From NCBI GenBank assembly GCA_002381615.1, contig DFWY01000081.1, forward strand, positions 1 through 45,448: DNA of 45,448 bases, written 5' to 3'. This document shows, one piece after another, positions 18,010 through 25,515 of the stretch. The stretch is from Polaromonas sp. UBA4122. GTDB taxonomy: Bacteria > Pseudomonadota > Gammaproteobacteria > Burkholderiales > Burkholderiaceae_C. Both the position numbers and the translations under genes were made by a program. Below the pieces are notes generated by a model. That model did no database searches and was not told the DNA's origin. It saw nothing but the letters and a program-made list of their open reading frames with translations. Numbering within the stretch: the first letter of the stretch is position 1; every line of letters begins with the position of its first letter.

Positions 18010-18246
18010 TTATTCGACTGGCTGGCCCTCGCCGGGTGAGACTTCGGGCGGGGCGCTTGGTGGGGCTGTCTGGCTTGCCGCCGCAATACAGGCTTGCAGC
18101 AGCGCGCTGTCGCCCAGCTGGTTGGCCATGATCAGGATCAGCCTGGCATTGAGCAGCTCGGATGCCTCGCGGCTCAGGCCGCTGTGGGCGTCCAGCAGGC
18201 TTTCGTAAAACGCATCGGCGTCCTGGAAATTGGGGGTGGTTTTCAT
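18010..18246 (-). CDS. DUF2783-like small protein
   Basis: 78 residues. The core [17 protein letters not shown] followed by [20 protein letters not shown] matches, from memory, the DUF2783 family of small helical proteins found beside FAD-dependent aromatic hydroxylases. The C-terminal 25 residues are Pro/Ala-rich and probably disordered. It starts 17 bp after the FAD monooxygenase gene in the same direction, so the two are almost certainly co-transcribed. The molecular role is unknown; a helper of the oxygenase is plausible. Confidence 0.75.
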   Translation of the reverse strand: MKTTPNFQDADAFYESLLDAHSGLSREASELLNARLILIMANQLGDSALLQACIAAASQTAPPSAPPEVSPGEGQPVE

Positions 18247-18263
18247 GGGTGTCCTTACGGTCG

Positions 18264-19991
18264 TCAGTGCAGGCCGAGGGTTGTTTCCACGGCGGCGATC
18301 AGGTGGCTGTCCACGGCCTCGCCGGTGGCGGCCAGGTAGCTGTCCGGCCGCACCAGTGCCCAGGCGTGACCGAACACGTGGCAGGCTCCCTGAAGATGGC
18401 CGACGCCACGGGCATTGATGTCGCGCACATGCTCGCGTGCCTGCGCTCGGTCGTCCGGGCCCAGCACCTGCACGCTACGCACCGGTGCATGCCGTGCCAG
18501 CTGCTTCAGGCGCTGCGCCCCGTCGGCCGACAGTTCGCCGAACACCAGCACCAACAGATCACCCGCAGCCCACTGCAGCAGGTCGTTGACCGTACCTTGC
18601 GAACCATCGGCCCAGCGGAAGGCAGCGTTCTGCACCGACTGGCCGCCGGTGGTGCCTTCACAAATGTGCGAACGGGTGTAAGTGTTGGCCACGGCCATGC
18701 GGCCGGTGTTGACCAGCGACCGGGCGAACAGGTGCTGTTTGGCCAGGCTGATGGCGGCGTTGCGAAAGCACCGCTCGATGCCGTCAGCCGGGCGCAGAAA
18801 GCGCGTGGTGCGGTTGGTCACCCGCACGTTCTGCTGCGCGGCTTCGAGGCGCTCCTCGTTGTAGCTGTCCAGCAGCGTCGGGCTGGCGCGTTCGCGCAGC
18901 ACGGCGGCCAGCTTCCAGGCCAGGTTGTCGGCATCGGCCACGCCGGTGTTGCCGCCGCGCGCGCCGAAGGGGCTCACGATCTTGGCTGTGTCGCCCATGA
19001 AGAACACGCGGCCGACGCGCAACTGGTCCAGGCACTGGCTGCGATAGGCGTAGGGCCCGACCCAGATGATCTCGACCTCCACATCCTTGCCGAACTGGCG
19101 CTGCAGACGCTCGCGCACTTGCGTCAAGCTGCTTCCATCGTCGAGGTCGGCGTTCGGGGCCATCTGGTAGTCGATGCGCCACACGTCGTCGGCCATCAGG
19201 TGCTGCCAGACGGCGCGGTTCTCGTTGAAGGGCGCTTCGATCCAGGTGTGGCGCTCCACCGGCGGGTGCCTGGAAAAGCGCACATCGGCAATGCACCAGC
19301 GGTCATCGCCGCGCTGGGTCTGCTTCGTGGCACCGACCCACTGATGGAAGGGGGTGTGGGAGCCGCTAGCGTCAATCACGTGATCGGCTTCGAGCTGGTA
19401 GCTGCCAGCCGGTGTCTCCACCGTGAGTGTGGCGAAGTCGGCGTTCTGCGCAAAGGCGCTGACGCGCGACTTCCAGCGCAGTTCCACCTGGCCGAGTTCA
19501 TAGATGCGCTCGACCAGATAGCCCTCAACATAGAACTGCTGGATGTTGATGAACGGTGGCTGGGTGGAGAGGTTGAAGCTGTTTTGCTGGCGCAGGTCGA
19601 ACGAATACACCTCGTCCTCGCCCGCGAAGGTGCGGCCCACGTTCCACTGGATACCCTTTTTCGCGATGCGCTCGTAAATGCCGAGTTTGTGAAAGATCTC
19701 CAGCGACTTCTGCGTGTAGCAGATGCCCCGGGAGGAGGCGCCATTGAAGCCCACAGTGTTGTCTTCGTCCAGCAGCACGGCTTTCACGCCCAGGCGTGCA
19801 AGCGAGCAGGCAAGCGTCAGGCCGGTGATGCCGCCGCCGACGATGACCACCGGGTAGCGATGCACCTGGCCCGTGCTCAACTCGGGAGGGACCGCAAACG
19901 GATACTCGGGCAGCGCATAGCCCGAGCCTTGCGTGAATTCATAGTCCTTGGTGAAGCTCACCTCGGAATAAGGAGTGGGGGTTTCCAGCAT
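18264..19991 (-). CDS. FAD-dependent monooxygenase (MhpA/PheA-like aromatic hydroxylase family)
   Basis: 575 residues. The N-terminal dinucleotide-binding motif is VVIVGGGITGLTLACSLA, followed by the glutamate/aspartate ribose contact in LLDED. The second FAD motif is VFFMGDTAKIVSPFGARGG with NTGVADADNLAWKL. The C-terminal 150 residues form the thioredoxin-like domain usual in this family. Such enzymes use NAD(P)H and O2 to hydroxylate phenolic substrates. ATG 19991 is chosen over 20018 because AGGAG precedes it. It pairs with the DUF2783-like gene. The substrate is unknown; no ring-cleavage dioxygenase is nearby. Confidence 0.88.
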   Translation of the reverse strand: MLETPTPYSEVSFTKDYEFTQGSGYALPEYPFAVPPELSTGQVHRYPVVIVGGGITGLTLACSLARLGVKAVLLDEDNTVGFNGASSRGICYTQKSLEIFHKLGIYERIAKKGIQWNVGRTFAGEDEVYSFDLRQQNSFNLSTQPPFINIQQFYVEGYLVERIYELGQVELRWKSRVSAFAQNADFATLTVETPAGSYQLEADHVIDASGSHTPFHQWVGATKQTQRGDDRWCIADVRFSRHPPVERHTWIEAPFNENRAVWQHLMADDVWRIDYQMAPNADLDDGSSLTQVRERLQRQFGKDVEVEIIWVGPYAYRSQCLDQLRVGRVFFMGDTAKIVSPFGARGGNTGVADADNLAWKLAAVLRERASPTLLDSYNEERLEAAQQNVRVTNRTTRFLRPADGIERCFRNAAISLAKQHLFARSLVNTGRMAVANTYTRSHICEGTTGGQSVQNAAFRWADGSQGTVNDLLQWAAGDLLVLVFGELSADGAQRLKQLARHAPVRSVQVLGPDDRAQAREHVRDINARGVGHLQGACHVFGHAWALVRPDSYLAATGEAVDSHLIAAVETTLGLH

Positions 19992-20035
19992 GGTGTGCGG
20001 TCTCCTGTCTGATTTCATGAGTCAAATCGGCATAC

Positions 20036-20079
20036 AGCCAAATAGCGACGGGAAGTAGCAGCTATTAAAATAGTAGCAG
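20036..20079 (+). repeat. short hairpin repeat, copy B
   Basis: AGCCA, then GCGACGGGAAGTAGCAGCTAT and TAAAATAGTAGCA; the end GCTATTaaaATAGTAGC forms a near-perfect stem. It lies just upstream of the FAD monooxygenase start, and its right part is read on the minus strand as the last codons and stop of the hypothetical gene at 20065-20403. Edges may be off by a base. Confidence 0.7.
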
Positions 20080-20403
20080 ATAAAATCGGTCTGCTGATTT
20101 TTTTACATACTCGGGCCTGTCATTTTGCTGCGGCTTGAGCACTTCGGGTGCCTTGCCTTCGGCGCGGTCTTTGCGCCATTGTGCCTTGCGCACCGTCCAT
20201 TCGGCCAGCCGCGCATGCGCCGTTTGGCTTTCCTTGCGCATCTGGAATTCGTCGGCCACGGAATCGACGCGGAATGAAGTGTGGTTGGCCCACCGCGGCG
20301 TGTTGGGCGAAGGCAGGGCCGCTAGAGGCAACCCGGTTGCCGCCAAGCCAGCATTAGCCAGGCTGGCCAAGCCGGTATGCGAGCCTTTGACGAGCGAAGT
20401 CAT
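20065..20403 (-). CDS. hypothetical protein, C-terminus encoded by a repeat
   Basis: 112 residues from ATG 20403, chosen because TTGGAGA precedes it. The N-terminal 35 residues are Ala/Leu/Gly-rich. The middle (FRVDSVADEFQMRKESQ to RLAEWTVRKAQWRKDRAEG) is strongly charged and likely a long amphipathic helix. No family recognised. The final residues YLLLF and the TAA are encoded by the palindromic end of repeat copy B, so the natural C-terminus may have been altered. Upstream of the FAD monooxygenase and on the same strand, but separated by the repeat. Confidence 0.65.
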   Translation of the reverse strand: MTSLVKGSHTGLASLANAGLAATGLPLAALPSPNTPRWANHTSFRVDSVADEFQMRKESQTAHARLAEWTVRKAQWRKDRAEGKAPEVLKPQQNDRPEYVKKSADRFYLLLF

Positions 20404-20592
20404 GAGCAATCTCCAAGGGCGCTGCCGCCGAAAATCTGACACCAGTATAAGTTTACCTATCCGTAATCGATTCGCTATAACGTAATTCGAAGTTACTGCC
20501 AGGAAAGGGATGCCGGCAGGCGACCTGTGATCGACCACTCCACAATTGAGAATTGGTTATTCACAAGCTCTTGTAAATAGCTTTTATCAATT

Positions 20593-20748
20593 ATGTGCAT
20601 TGAATCTGCCAACCAGACGCAGCGCGCCAGGCACGCTAAGGTATTGCAGTCTTCGGCCATCTTGATCGAAGCCGACCACACCCATTACCCCCCGCATGTG
20701 ACGATTCCCGCTGAAACACTGGCATCGCTGGCGAGCGATTTGCATTGA
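20593..20748 (+). CDS. possible 51-residue ORF or gene remnant
   Basis: An ATG-to-TGA frame of 51 residues in the 402-bp gap before yaaA. Third codon positions are about two-thirds G/C, as in real genes here, and the segment ILIEADHTHYPPHVTIPAETLASL reads like protein in two halves (ILIEADHTHYPP and HVTIPAETLASL). No ribosome binding site is visible. It could be the 3' remnant of a lost gene. The rest of the gap (20404-20592) shows no gene. Confidence 0.3.
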   Translation: MCIESANQTQRARHAKVLQSSAILIEADHTHYPPHVTIPAETLASLASDLH

Positions 20749-20805
20749 TTAGGACCGCGCCTGTCGTAAAGTCAGGCTTTTGCTTCGCCTTCCCCACTCC
20801 AAGCC

Positions 20806-21582
20806 ATGCTATTTCTACTCTCGCCTGCCAAATCGCTCGACTACGAAACCCCACCGCACATTACTGAGCACACCCAGCCGCTTTTCAAGCACCAGTCCGC
20901 CCAGCTGATTGGCCTGCTCAAAACGAAATCGCCACAACAAATCAGCACGCTGATGAAGCTGTCGGATGCGCTGTCGGGCCTGAATGTCGCGCGCTACCAG
21001 GCCTGGTCCCCCAAATTCACCGCCAAAAACTCCAGGCAGGCCATGCTGGCTTTCAATGGCGATGTGTACGGGGGGCTGGACGCCAAAACCTTGAGCGAGG
21101 CGCAGTTTGGCTGGGCGCAAGACCATGTGTGCATTCTGAGCGGGCTATACGGCGTGCTGCGCCCGCTCGACTGGATGCAGCCTTACCGCCTGGAAATGGG
21201 CACCGCGCTGGCCACCGACCACGGCAAAAACCTGTACCAGTTCTGGGGTTCGCAGATTGCCGACTACCTCAATGAGCGCGCTGAGGCTGACAGGTCTCCC
21301 GTCATCGTGAATCTGGCCAGCGAAGAGTATTTCAAGGCCGTGGACCGCAAGGCGCTGAAAGCCCGTGTGGTGACCTGCGTGTTCGAGGAGTTCAGGGGCG
21401 GCAAGTACAAAATCATCAGCTTCATGGCCAAGCGCGCACGCGGCCTGATGGTGCGCTACGCCATCGAAAAGAAGCTGGGCACGGTCAAGAAACTGGAAGA
21501 CTTTGACGCCGAAGCTTATCGTTTTAACGCCGCCGCGTCCGAGCCCGACCGCCTGGTGTTCCGGCGCACGCAGTGCAGCTGA
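20806..21582 (+). CDS. yaaA: peroxide stress protein YaaA (UPF0246)
   Basis: 258 residues, the family length. The N-terminal LFLLSPAKSLDYETPP, the middle FNGDVYGGLDAKTLSEAQFGWAQDH (here in two motifs, FNGDVYGGLDA and QDHVCILSGLYG), LRPLDWMQPYRLEMGT and the C-terminal EFRGGKYKIISFMAKRARG segment are all diagnostic. In E. coli the protein lowers free intracellular iron and limits DNA and protein damage under hydrogen peroxide. It stands alone with its own leader. No OxyR site could be identified with confidence. Confidence 0.94.
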   Translation: MLFLLSPAKSLDYETPPHITEHTQPLFKHQSAQLIGLLKTKSPQQISTLMKLSDALSGLNVARYQAWSPKFTAKNSRQAMLAFNGDVYGGLDAKTLSEAQFGWAQDHVCILSGLYGVLRPLDWMQPYRLEMGTALATDHGKNLYQFWGSQIADYLNERAEADRSPVIVNLASEEYFKAVDRKALKARVVTCVFEEFRGGKYKIISFMAKRARGLMVRYAIEKKLGTVKKLEDFDAEAYRFNAAASEPDRLVFRRTQCS

Positions 21583-21636
21583 GACCTTCGTGGGTGCAGT
21601 CCGGCGGCGCAGGTTTGCCAAATTTATAAGACAAAA

Positions 21637-21689
21637 AGCCCTATAGTGCAGGTGCTACGGGCGAAAGCAGCTATGAAAATAAGAGCAAA
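21637..21689 (+). repeat. short hairpin repeat, copy C
   Basis: AGCCCTATAG, variable middle, then CTACGGGCGAAAGCAGCTAT and GAAAATAAGAGCA. Relative to the other copies the T after CTAT is G, which creates the ATG used as the start of the downstream hydrolase. The repeat therefore spans both the ribosome-binding region and the first codons of that gene. Confidence 0.7.
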
Positions 21690-22581
21690 CGGTATTGACA
21701 TCGAAGTCGAAGACAGCGGCGCAGGCCTGGATGCAGGGGGCCAGCCCCGGCCCGTCGTGCTGCTCATCATGGGGCTGGGCATGCAGCTGATTGCCTGGCC
21801 GCCTGACATGGTGCAGGCCCTGGTCGATGCCGGTTACCGCGTCGTGCGGTTTGACAACCGCGATGTGGGGCTGAGCCAGCACTTTGACCACCTGAGGGTT
21901 CCCAGCCTGCAGTGGGTGGTCTTGAAACACCGCTTGGGCTGGCGCATCACACCGCCTTACAGCCTGCACGACATGGCGGCCGATGCGCTGGGTGTGCTGG
22001 ATGCGCTGCAGATTGACAAAGCGCACATTGTGGGCGTGAGCATGGGCGGCATGATTGCGCAGCGCCTGGCTCTCTTGGGCCCGGCACGCGTGTTGAGCCT
22101 GGCCAGCATCATGAGTTCCAGCGGTGCGCGCGGCCTGCCCGCGGCCAAGCCAGAAGTGACGCGCGTGCTGCTCAGCCGCCCCGCGGGCAAAGGCGCGCAG
22201 GCCGCCATCGAGCATTCTGTCGGGCTGTTCAAGGCGATCGGCAGCCCCGGTTTTACGATGGACGACGCGGTGCTGCGCGAACGCGTGACCGCCGCCACCG
22301 AACGAAGCTTTCACCCGCAGGGCATTCTTCGCCAGATGGTCGCCATTGTTGCCGACAGCACGCGCGCCGCGGCGCTGGCTGGCGTGGCCGTGCCCACGCT
22401 GGTGGTGCATGGCAAGGCCGATCCGCTGGTGCCGTTTGCTTGCGGCGAAGACACCGCGCGCCGCATTCCAGGCGCCAGGCTGGCTGGTATTGAAGGCATG
22501 GGCCATGATTTACCCCCCGGCGTGGTGGACCGTTTGCTGGAATTGCTGATTCCGCACTTCGACGCTGCAAATTCGAAGTGA
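21673..22581 (+). CDS. alpha/beta hydrolase
   Basis: 302 residues. Single alpha/beta hydrolase domain with LIMGLGMQLIAWP near the oxyanion position, FDNRDVGLSQHFD, nucleophile elbow VGVSMGGMIAQRLAL (Ser in G-V-S-M-G), acid in GKADPLVPF and histidine in EGMGHDLPPGV. This FDNRDVG/VGVSMGGM combination is common in Burkholderiales esterase-like hydrolases. The ATG at 21673 and the codons for KIRA lie inside repeat copy C; an alternative ATG at 21646 is weaker. No strong ribosome binding site remains visible, perhaps because the repeat replaced the original leader. Confidence 0.9.
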   Translation: MKIRANGIDIEVEDSGAGLDAGGQPRPVVLLIMGLGMQLIAWPPDMVQALVDAGYRVVRFDNRDVGLSQHFDHLRVPSLQWVVLKHRLGWRITPPYSLHDMAADALGVLDALQIDKAHIVGVSMGGMIAQRLALLGPARVLSLASIMSSSGARGLPAAKPEVTRVLLSRPAGKGAQAAIEHSVGLFKAIGSPGFTMDDAVLRERVTAATERSFHPQGILRQMVAIVADSTRAAALAGVAVPTLVVHGKADPLVPFACGEDTARRIPGARLAGIEGMGHDLPPGVVDRLLELLIPHFDAANSK

Positions 22582-22608
22582 ATGCGAGTTGAATAAGGCA
22601 CATTGAAA

Positions 22609-23454
22609 ATGAACACCCCTGAACACTCCCGACTCGGCAAGGCGTCAAGCTATGCCGACCAGTACGACGCTTCGCTGCTCTTCCCGATTCCACGGGCCGA
22701 GAAGCGACTGGAGCTCGGCATTGCCGGCGCGCCGCCATTTTTAGGCGCCGACCTGTGGACTGCGTTTGAACTGAGCTGGCTCAACGCGCGCGGCAAGCCG
22801 CAGGTGGCGTTGGCGCACTTCACCGTGCCCTGCGAAACCCCCAACATCGTCGAGAGCAAATCCTTCAAGCTTTACCTCAACAGCTTTAACAACACGCGCT
22901 TTGCCGAGGCGGCCGAGGTGCAGGCGCGGCTTCGGGCCGACATCAGTGAAGCCGCATGGCGCGGTGTGCCGCAGACCTCGCAAGTCGGCGTGAAACTGCT
23001 GCTGCCCGACATGTTTGACCGAGAGCCTGTGCACGAGCTCGATGGCCTGAACCTAGACCGCCTCGACGTGGAATGCACCCGTTACACCCCGGCACCCGAG
23101 CTGCTGACCGCCGCCTTTGGCGAGCAGCCGGTGAGAGAAGTTCTGACCAGCAACCTGCTTAAAAGCAATTGCCCGGTCACCGGCCAGCCCGACTGGGGCA
23201 GCGTGCAGATCAGCTACAGCGGCCCGCAGATCGAGCAGGCTGGGCTGCTGCAGTACCTGGTGAGCTTTCGCCAGCACAACGAGTTTCATGAGCAATGCGT
23301 GGAGCGCATCTTCATGGACCTATGGACGCGCTGCAAGCCTGCCAAGCTGTCGGTGTATGCGCGCTACACGCGCCGTGGCGGGCTGGACATCAACCCGTTT
23401 CGCACCAGCCATCCGCAGGGCCTGCCGGCGAATATCCGAACGGCGCGGCAGTAG
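22609..23454 (+). CDS. queF: NADPH-dependent 7-cyano-7-deazaguanine reductase
   Basis: 281 residues, the long YqeF-like form seen in E. coli (a tandem of two tunnelling-fold domains). It reduces preQ0 to preQ1 in queuosine synthesis. Diagnostic parts are the QueF motif [14 protein letters not shown] and the catalytic cysteine in [15 protein letters not shown], with the C-terminal [19 protein letters not shown] 22609 is used; TTG 22603 is in frame. It starts 27 bp after the hydrolase gene. No other queuosine genes are in the window. Confidence 0.95.
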   Translation: MNTPEHSRLGKASSYADQYDASLLFPIPRAEKRLELGIAGAPPFLGADLWTAFELSWLNARGKPQVALAHFTVPCETPNIVESKSFKLYLNSFNNTRFAEAAEVQARLRADISEAAWRGVPQTSQVGVKLLLPDMFDREPVHELDGLNLDRLDVECTRYTPAPELLTAAFGEQPVREVLTSNLLKSNCPVTGQPDWGSVQISYSGPQIEQAGLLQYLVSFRQHNEFHEQCVERIFMDLWTRCKPAKLSVYARYTRRGGLDINPFRTSHPQGLPANIRTARQ

Positions 23455-23505
23455 GTGTTATTTTGGTTTTTTGGAATGCGTCAGGTTGGTTGGCGCGTTG
23501 ATTTG

Positions 23506-23549
23506 TAGCCCAATGGATTTGGGCACGAGTCGCTACTAAATTGCTAATT
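23506..23549 (+). repeat. short hairpin repeat, copy H (divergent)
   Basis: TAGCCC, variable middle, then GGGCACGAGTCGCTACTAAAT and TGCTA. It is the most diverged of the eight copies but keeps the TAGCCC head and the GCTAnnAAATnGCTA-like tail. It lies between queF and the large palindromic cluster. Confidence 0.5.
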
Positions 23550-23814
23550 GGTTAGCGTGGCTAGCAGGCCGGGGGTAGCCCGGCAGCTACTCACTTTCTT
23601 TTGCTTCGCCAAAAGAAAGTAAGCAAAGAAAAGGCGACCCTACTGTCTGCGTCCCTTCGCTGCGCTACGGGCAACCTGCGGTGCTCGGTCCAGGCGGGGT
23701 CTGGCACAAACTCGGCTTCGCCTCAAACAAGTGCCAGCCCTGATCCGCCTGGCCCTGCGCTCCTCGGCGCAGCCAGAAGGGCTTTGAAGTCACGAATACC
23801 GAAGTCCGAATTCC

Positions 23815-23842
23815 ACAAGCACGCGCCATGGCGCGTGCTTGT
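23815..23842. repeat. 28-bp perfect palindrome
   Basis: ACAAGCACGCGCCA followed directly by its exact reverse complement TGGCGCGTGCTTGT, with no spacer. It sits near the centre of the large inverted-repeat cluster, and weaker complementarity continues outwards on both sides. In RNA or single-stranded DNA this would be a very stable hairpin. Confidence 0.85.
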
Positions 23843-23999
23843 TTGTCTTTGAATTTGTCCTGGTATCCGCTCCCACCCCGTCCTGGCTGGGCCGAGCAGC
23901 GGAGGAGAGGCCGGATCAAAATTTTAGATGTCCGACGGCCGCGAAGCGGACTAGTTTCTAAAATTTCCGGTCACTTCGAGCAGCGCAGGGGGGGTTATT

Positions 24000-24084
24000 G
24001 GGGTCAGAGCCCAAATTCGCCGAGCCTTCGGCTCGCCCGCAGGGTGCGGTGCCATGCACCGCAGCGAAATTGGTGTCTGACCCC
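24000..24084. repeat. REP-like unit of nested hairpins
   Basis: GGGGTCAGAGCCCAAATT (from 24000) and AATTGGTGTCTGACCCC (to 24084) are inverted copies matching at about 18 of 21 positions. Between them are two perfect small hairpins, CGAGCC-TTC-GGCTCG (24021-24035) and TGCGGTGC-CAT-GCACCGCA (24045-24063). GGGGTCAGA-type ends are typical of REP elements mobilised by REP-associated Y1 transposases; no such transposase is in the window. Confidence 0.65.
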
Positions 24085-24198
24085 AAAAACCCGGACCCAG
24101 ACAGCGGGTCGCCTTTCTTTTCCTTAGGTTTCTTTGGCGAAGCAAAGAAAAGTAAGTCGCCCGCCGGGGCGAGACCCGGCATGCCAGCCAGATTAACC

Positions 24199-24249
24199 TA
24201 CTATCAATTAAATAGCTGTTTGCGACCGTCCAATAAGCGCTACAGCCCT
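24199..24249 (-). repeat. short hairpin repeat, copy D (inverted)
   Basis: On the minus strand it reads AGGGCTGTAGC, a middle part, GGACGGTCGCAAACAGCTAT and TTAATTGATAGTA. It lies on the far side of the large cluster from copy H, in the opposite orientation. Its AGGGCTGTAG head overlaps the last codons and TAG stop of the crotonase gene. Confidence 0.7.
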
Positions 24250-25100
24250 AATTCATAAAAACTCTTGAGTGGAGCAAGCGCTGCAAAGCGTGCCGGACGT
24301 TTTTCCTTCATGGCCGTCACGGCCTCGCGCACATGCTGGTTGCTCCAGATCGCACCCTGCAGCCAGCCCATCTGTTGCAGGGCATCGTCCACCGAATGGT
24401 CACGCGCGTAGTGAATCGCCTGCTTGGTGCCCCAGATGGCCACCGGGGGTTTGGCTGCAATCTCTTTGGCGCATTGCAGCGCACCGGCCAGCATCGCCTC
24501 GGGCGACTCGAACACCTCGTTGACCAGCCCGTAACCCAGCGCTTTGGCGGCGCTGAGCTTGCGGCCGGTGTAGGCCAGCTCTTTGACCATCGCCAGCGGC
24601 ATCAGCTTGGGCAGGCGCTGCAAGGTGCCCACATCAGCCACCATGCCGATGTTGATTTCCTGGATGCAGAAAAATGCGTCGGCGCTGACGTAGCGCAGGC
24701 AGCAGGCGCTCACCATATCCACCGCGCCGCCAATGCAGCCGCCCTGAATCGCCGCAATCACCGGGATGCGCAGCGTCTCCAGTTTGGTGAAGGTGGCCTG
24801 CATGCTGTTCAGCAGGTCGAAGATCGCCGCTCGGCCTTCGGGGCTCTGGTCGTCCACGGCAATGTCGCCGTCAAAGGTTTCCAGCGCCATGCCCGCGCTG
24901 AAGTGCTTGCCGGTGCTGGAGATCACCAGCACGCGGGCGTCGGCTGCCTTGTTGATGTGCGTCAGCACCTCATCGAGTTCGCGCCAGAAAGTCGGGTGCA
25001 TGGTGTTCATCGCCTTTGGTCGATTGAGCACCAGATGGGCAATGTGCTCGGTGGTGGTGAGGCTAAAACACGTCAGGGGAGGGCAGATGAGTGGGTTCAT
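24240..25100 (-). CDS. enoyl-CoA hydratase/isomerase (crotonase) family protein
   Basis: 286 residues. Crotonase-fold acyl-CoA enzyme: N-terminal HLVLNRPKAMNTM, first oxyanion-hole segment KHFSAGMALETFDGD, second oxyanion segment GGCIGGAVDMVSACC, and NIGMVADVGTLQRLPKLMP. The ADVGTLQRLPK stretch, with Asp in place of the hydratase Glu, is the pattern of delta-3,5-delta-2,4-dienoyl-CoA isomerases, so isomerase activity is more likely than hydration. The last codons and the stop lie at the edge of repeat copy D. No adjacent beta-oxidation genes. Confidence 0.88.
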   Translation of the reverse strand: MNPLICPPLTCFSLTTTEHIAHLVLNRPKAMNTMHPTFWRELDEVLTHINKAADARVLVISSTGKHFSAGMALETFDGDIAVDDQSPEGRAAIFDLLNSMQATFTKLETLRIPVIAAIQGGCIGGAVDMVSACCLRYVSADAFFCIQEINIGMVADVGTLQRLPKLMPLAMVKELAYTGRKLSAAKALGYGLVNEVFESPEAMLAGALQCAKEIAAKPPVAIWGTKQAIHYARDHSVDDALQQMGWLQGAIWSNQHVREAVTAMKEKRPARFAALAPLKSFYELGL

Positions 25101-25114
25101 GCCTGCAATGTAAA

Positions 25115-25417
25115 TCAGGCTACCAGATCCAGCCAGTCACACCTGAGACGCCGCGTCCCATGGGCATGTGCGCGCCAGTCCACATACAGCCGTGGTGTGA
25201 AAATGCCCAGCAGGCACAAGGGGTAAGCCCAGGGCGCCTCAAATGCAAAGGCGGGCAGCCAGCCGATCCAGCCCATCACCCACAGCGTCAGCACGGCCTC
25301 CCATACCTGGTATTCCACAGGGCGCGCCCCTTGTTGGGCCACATGCCAGTCTTTGACGCGCTGCAGTTGCGCCAATGTGATGTGGTGCCAAGGGTGGTGT
25401 CTGGAAGGGTCTGACAT
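25115..25417 (-). CDS. small membrane protein of unknown function
   Basis: 100 residues from ATG 25417. Two hydrophobic segments (EAVLTLWVMGWIGWLPAFAF and APWAYPLCLLGIF) predict a two-helix inner-membrane protein with His/Arg-rich ends (MSDPSRHHPWHH and RAHAHGTRRLR). I do not recognise a family. The ribosome binding site GGAGG lies in the 3' arm of a perfect hairpin that abuts the ATG, so translation may be conditional. It is on the same strand as the crotonase gene, 14 bp upstream of it, suggesting co-transcription. Confidence 0.65.
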   Translation of the reverse strand: MSDPSRHHPWHHITLAQLQRVKDWHVAQQGARPVEYQVWEAVLTLWVMGWIGWLPAFAFEAPWAYPLCLLGIFTPRLYVDWRAHAHGTRRLRCDWLDLVA

Positions 25418-25440
25418 AAAGCCTCCGTACAGAGGCTTTA
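25417..25440 (-). promoter_or_regulatory. hairpin sequestering the ribosome binding site and start codon
   Basis: On the minus strand TAAAGCCTC and GAGGCTTTA are perfect 9-bp complements around the 6-nt loop TGTACG. The 3' arm contains GGAGG and ends with the A of the ATG. Such a structure could act as an RNA thermometer or a protein- or RNA-controlled translational switch. Structure is directly visible; function is inferred. Confidence 0.55.
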
Positions 25441-25515
25441 CTGTAAGTTTCGAGAAAGGTGCTGTCAACACCTGCACGGGCTTCTTTTGCGCATGCAGCC
25501 CATTTACCGTACCCG

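Larger units (their letters stand above)
23564..24185. repeat. large palindromic repeat cluster (MITE/REP-like, noncoding)
   Basis: About 620 bp between the convergent queF and crotonase genes, with no gene. The two ends, about 23564-23655 and 24093-24185, are imperfect inverted repeats of roughly 90 bp. Landmarks in the left arm are CTTTTGCTTCGCCAAAAGAA and AAAGGCGACCC; in the right arm GGGTCGCC and TTTCTTTGGCGAAGCAAAG. The interior contains a 28-bp perfect palindrome and a REP-like hairpin set. This architecture (TTTCTTTGGCGAAGCAAAGAA near both ends) recurs in many Comamonadaceae genomes, from memory. Short in-frame stretches inside are not genes. Confidence 0.8.

Noticed and set aside
17949-18086. 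46-codon N-terminal extension of valS.
   Set aside because: Open frame only; family homology begins after the ATG at 17948 and the extension is Arg/Pro-rich intergenic sequence.
18162-20012. A 616-codon open frame on the plus strand opposite the FAD monooxygenase gene.
   Set aside because: It is the antisense shadow of a clear gene in GC-rich DNA; its translation is rich in His, Gly and Ala with no motifs.
23601-24258. Short open frames within the 620-bp palindromic cluster.
   Set aside because: They follow the repeat arms in several frames, as expected for translated palindromes, and have no gene features.
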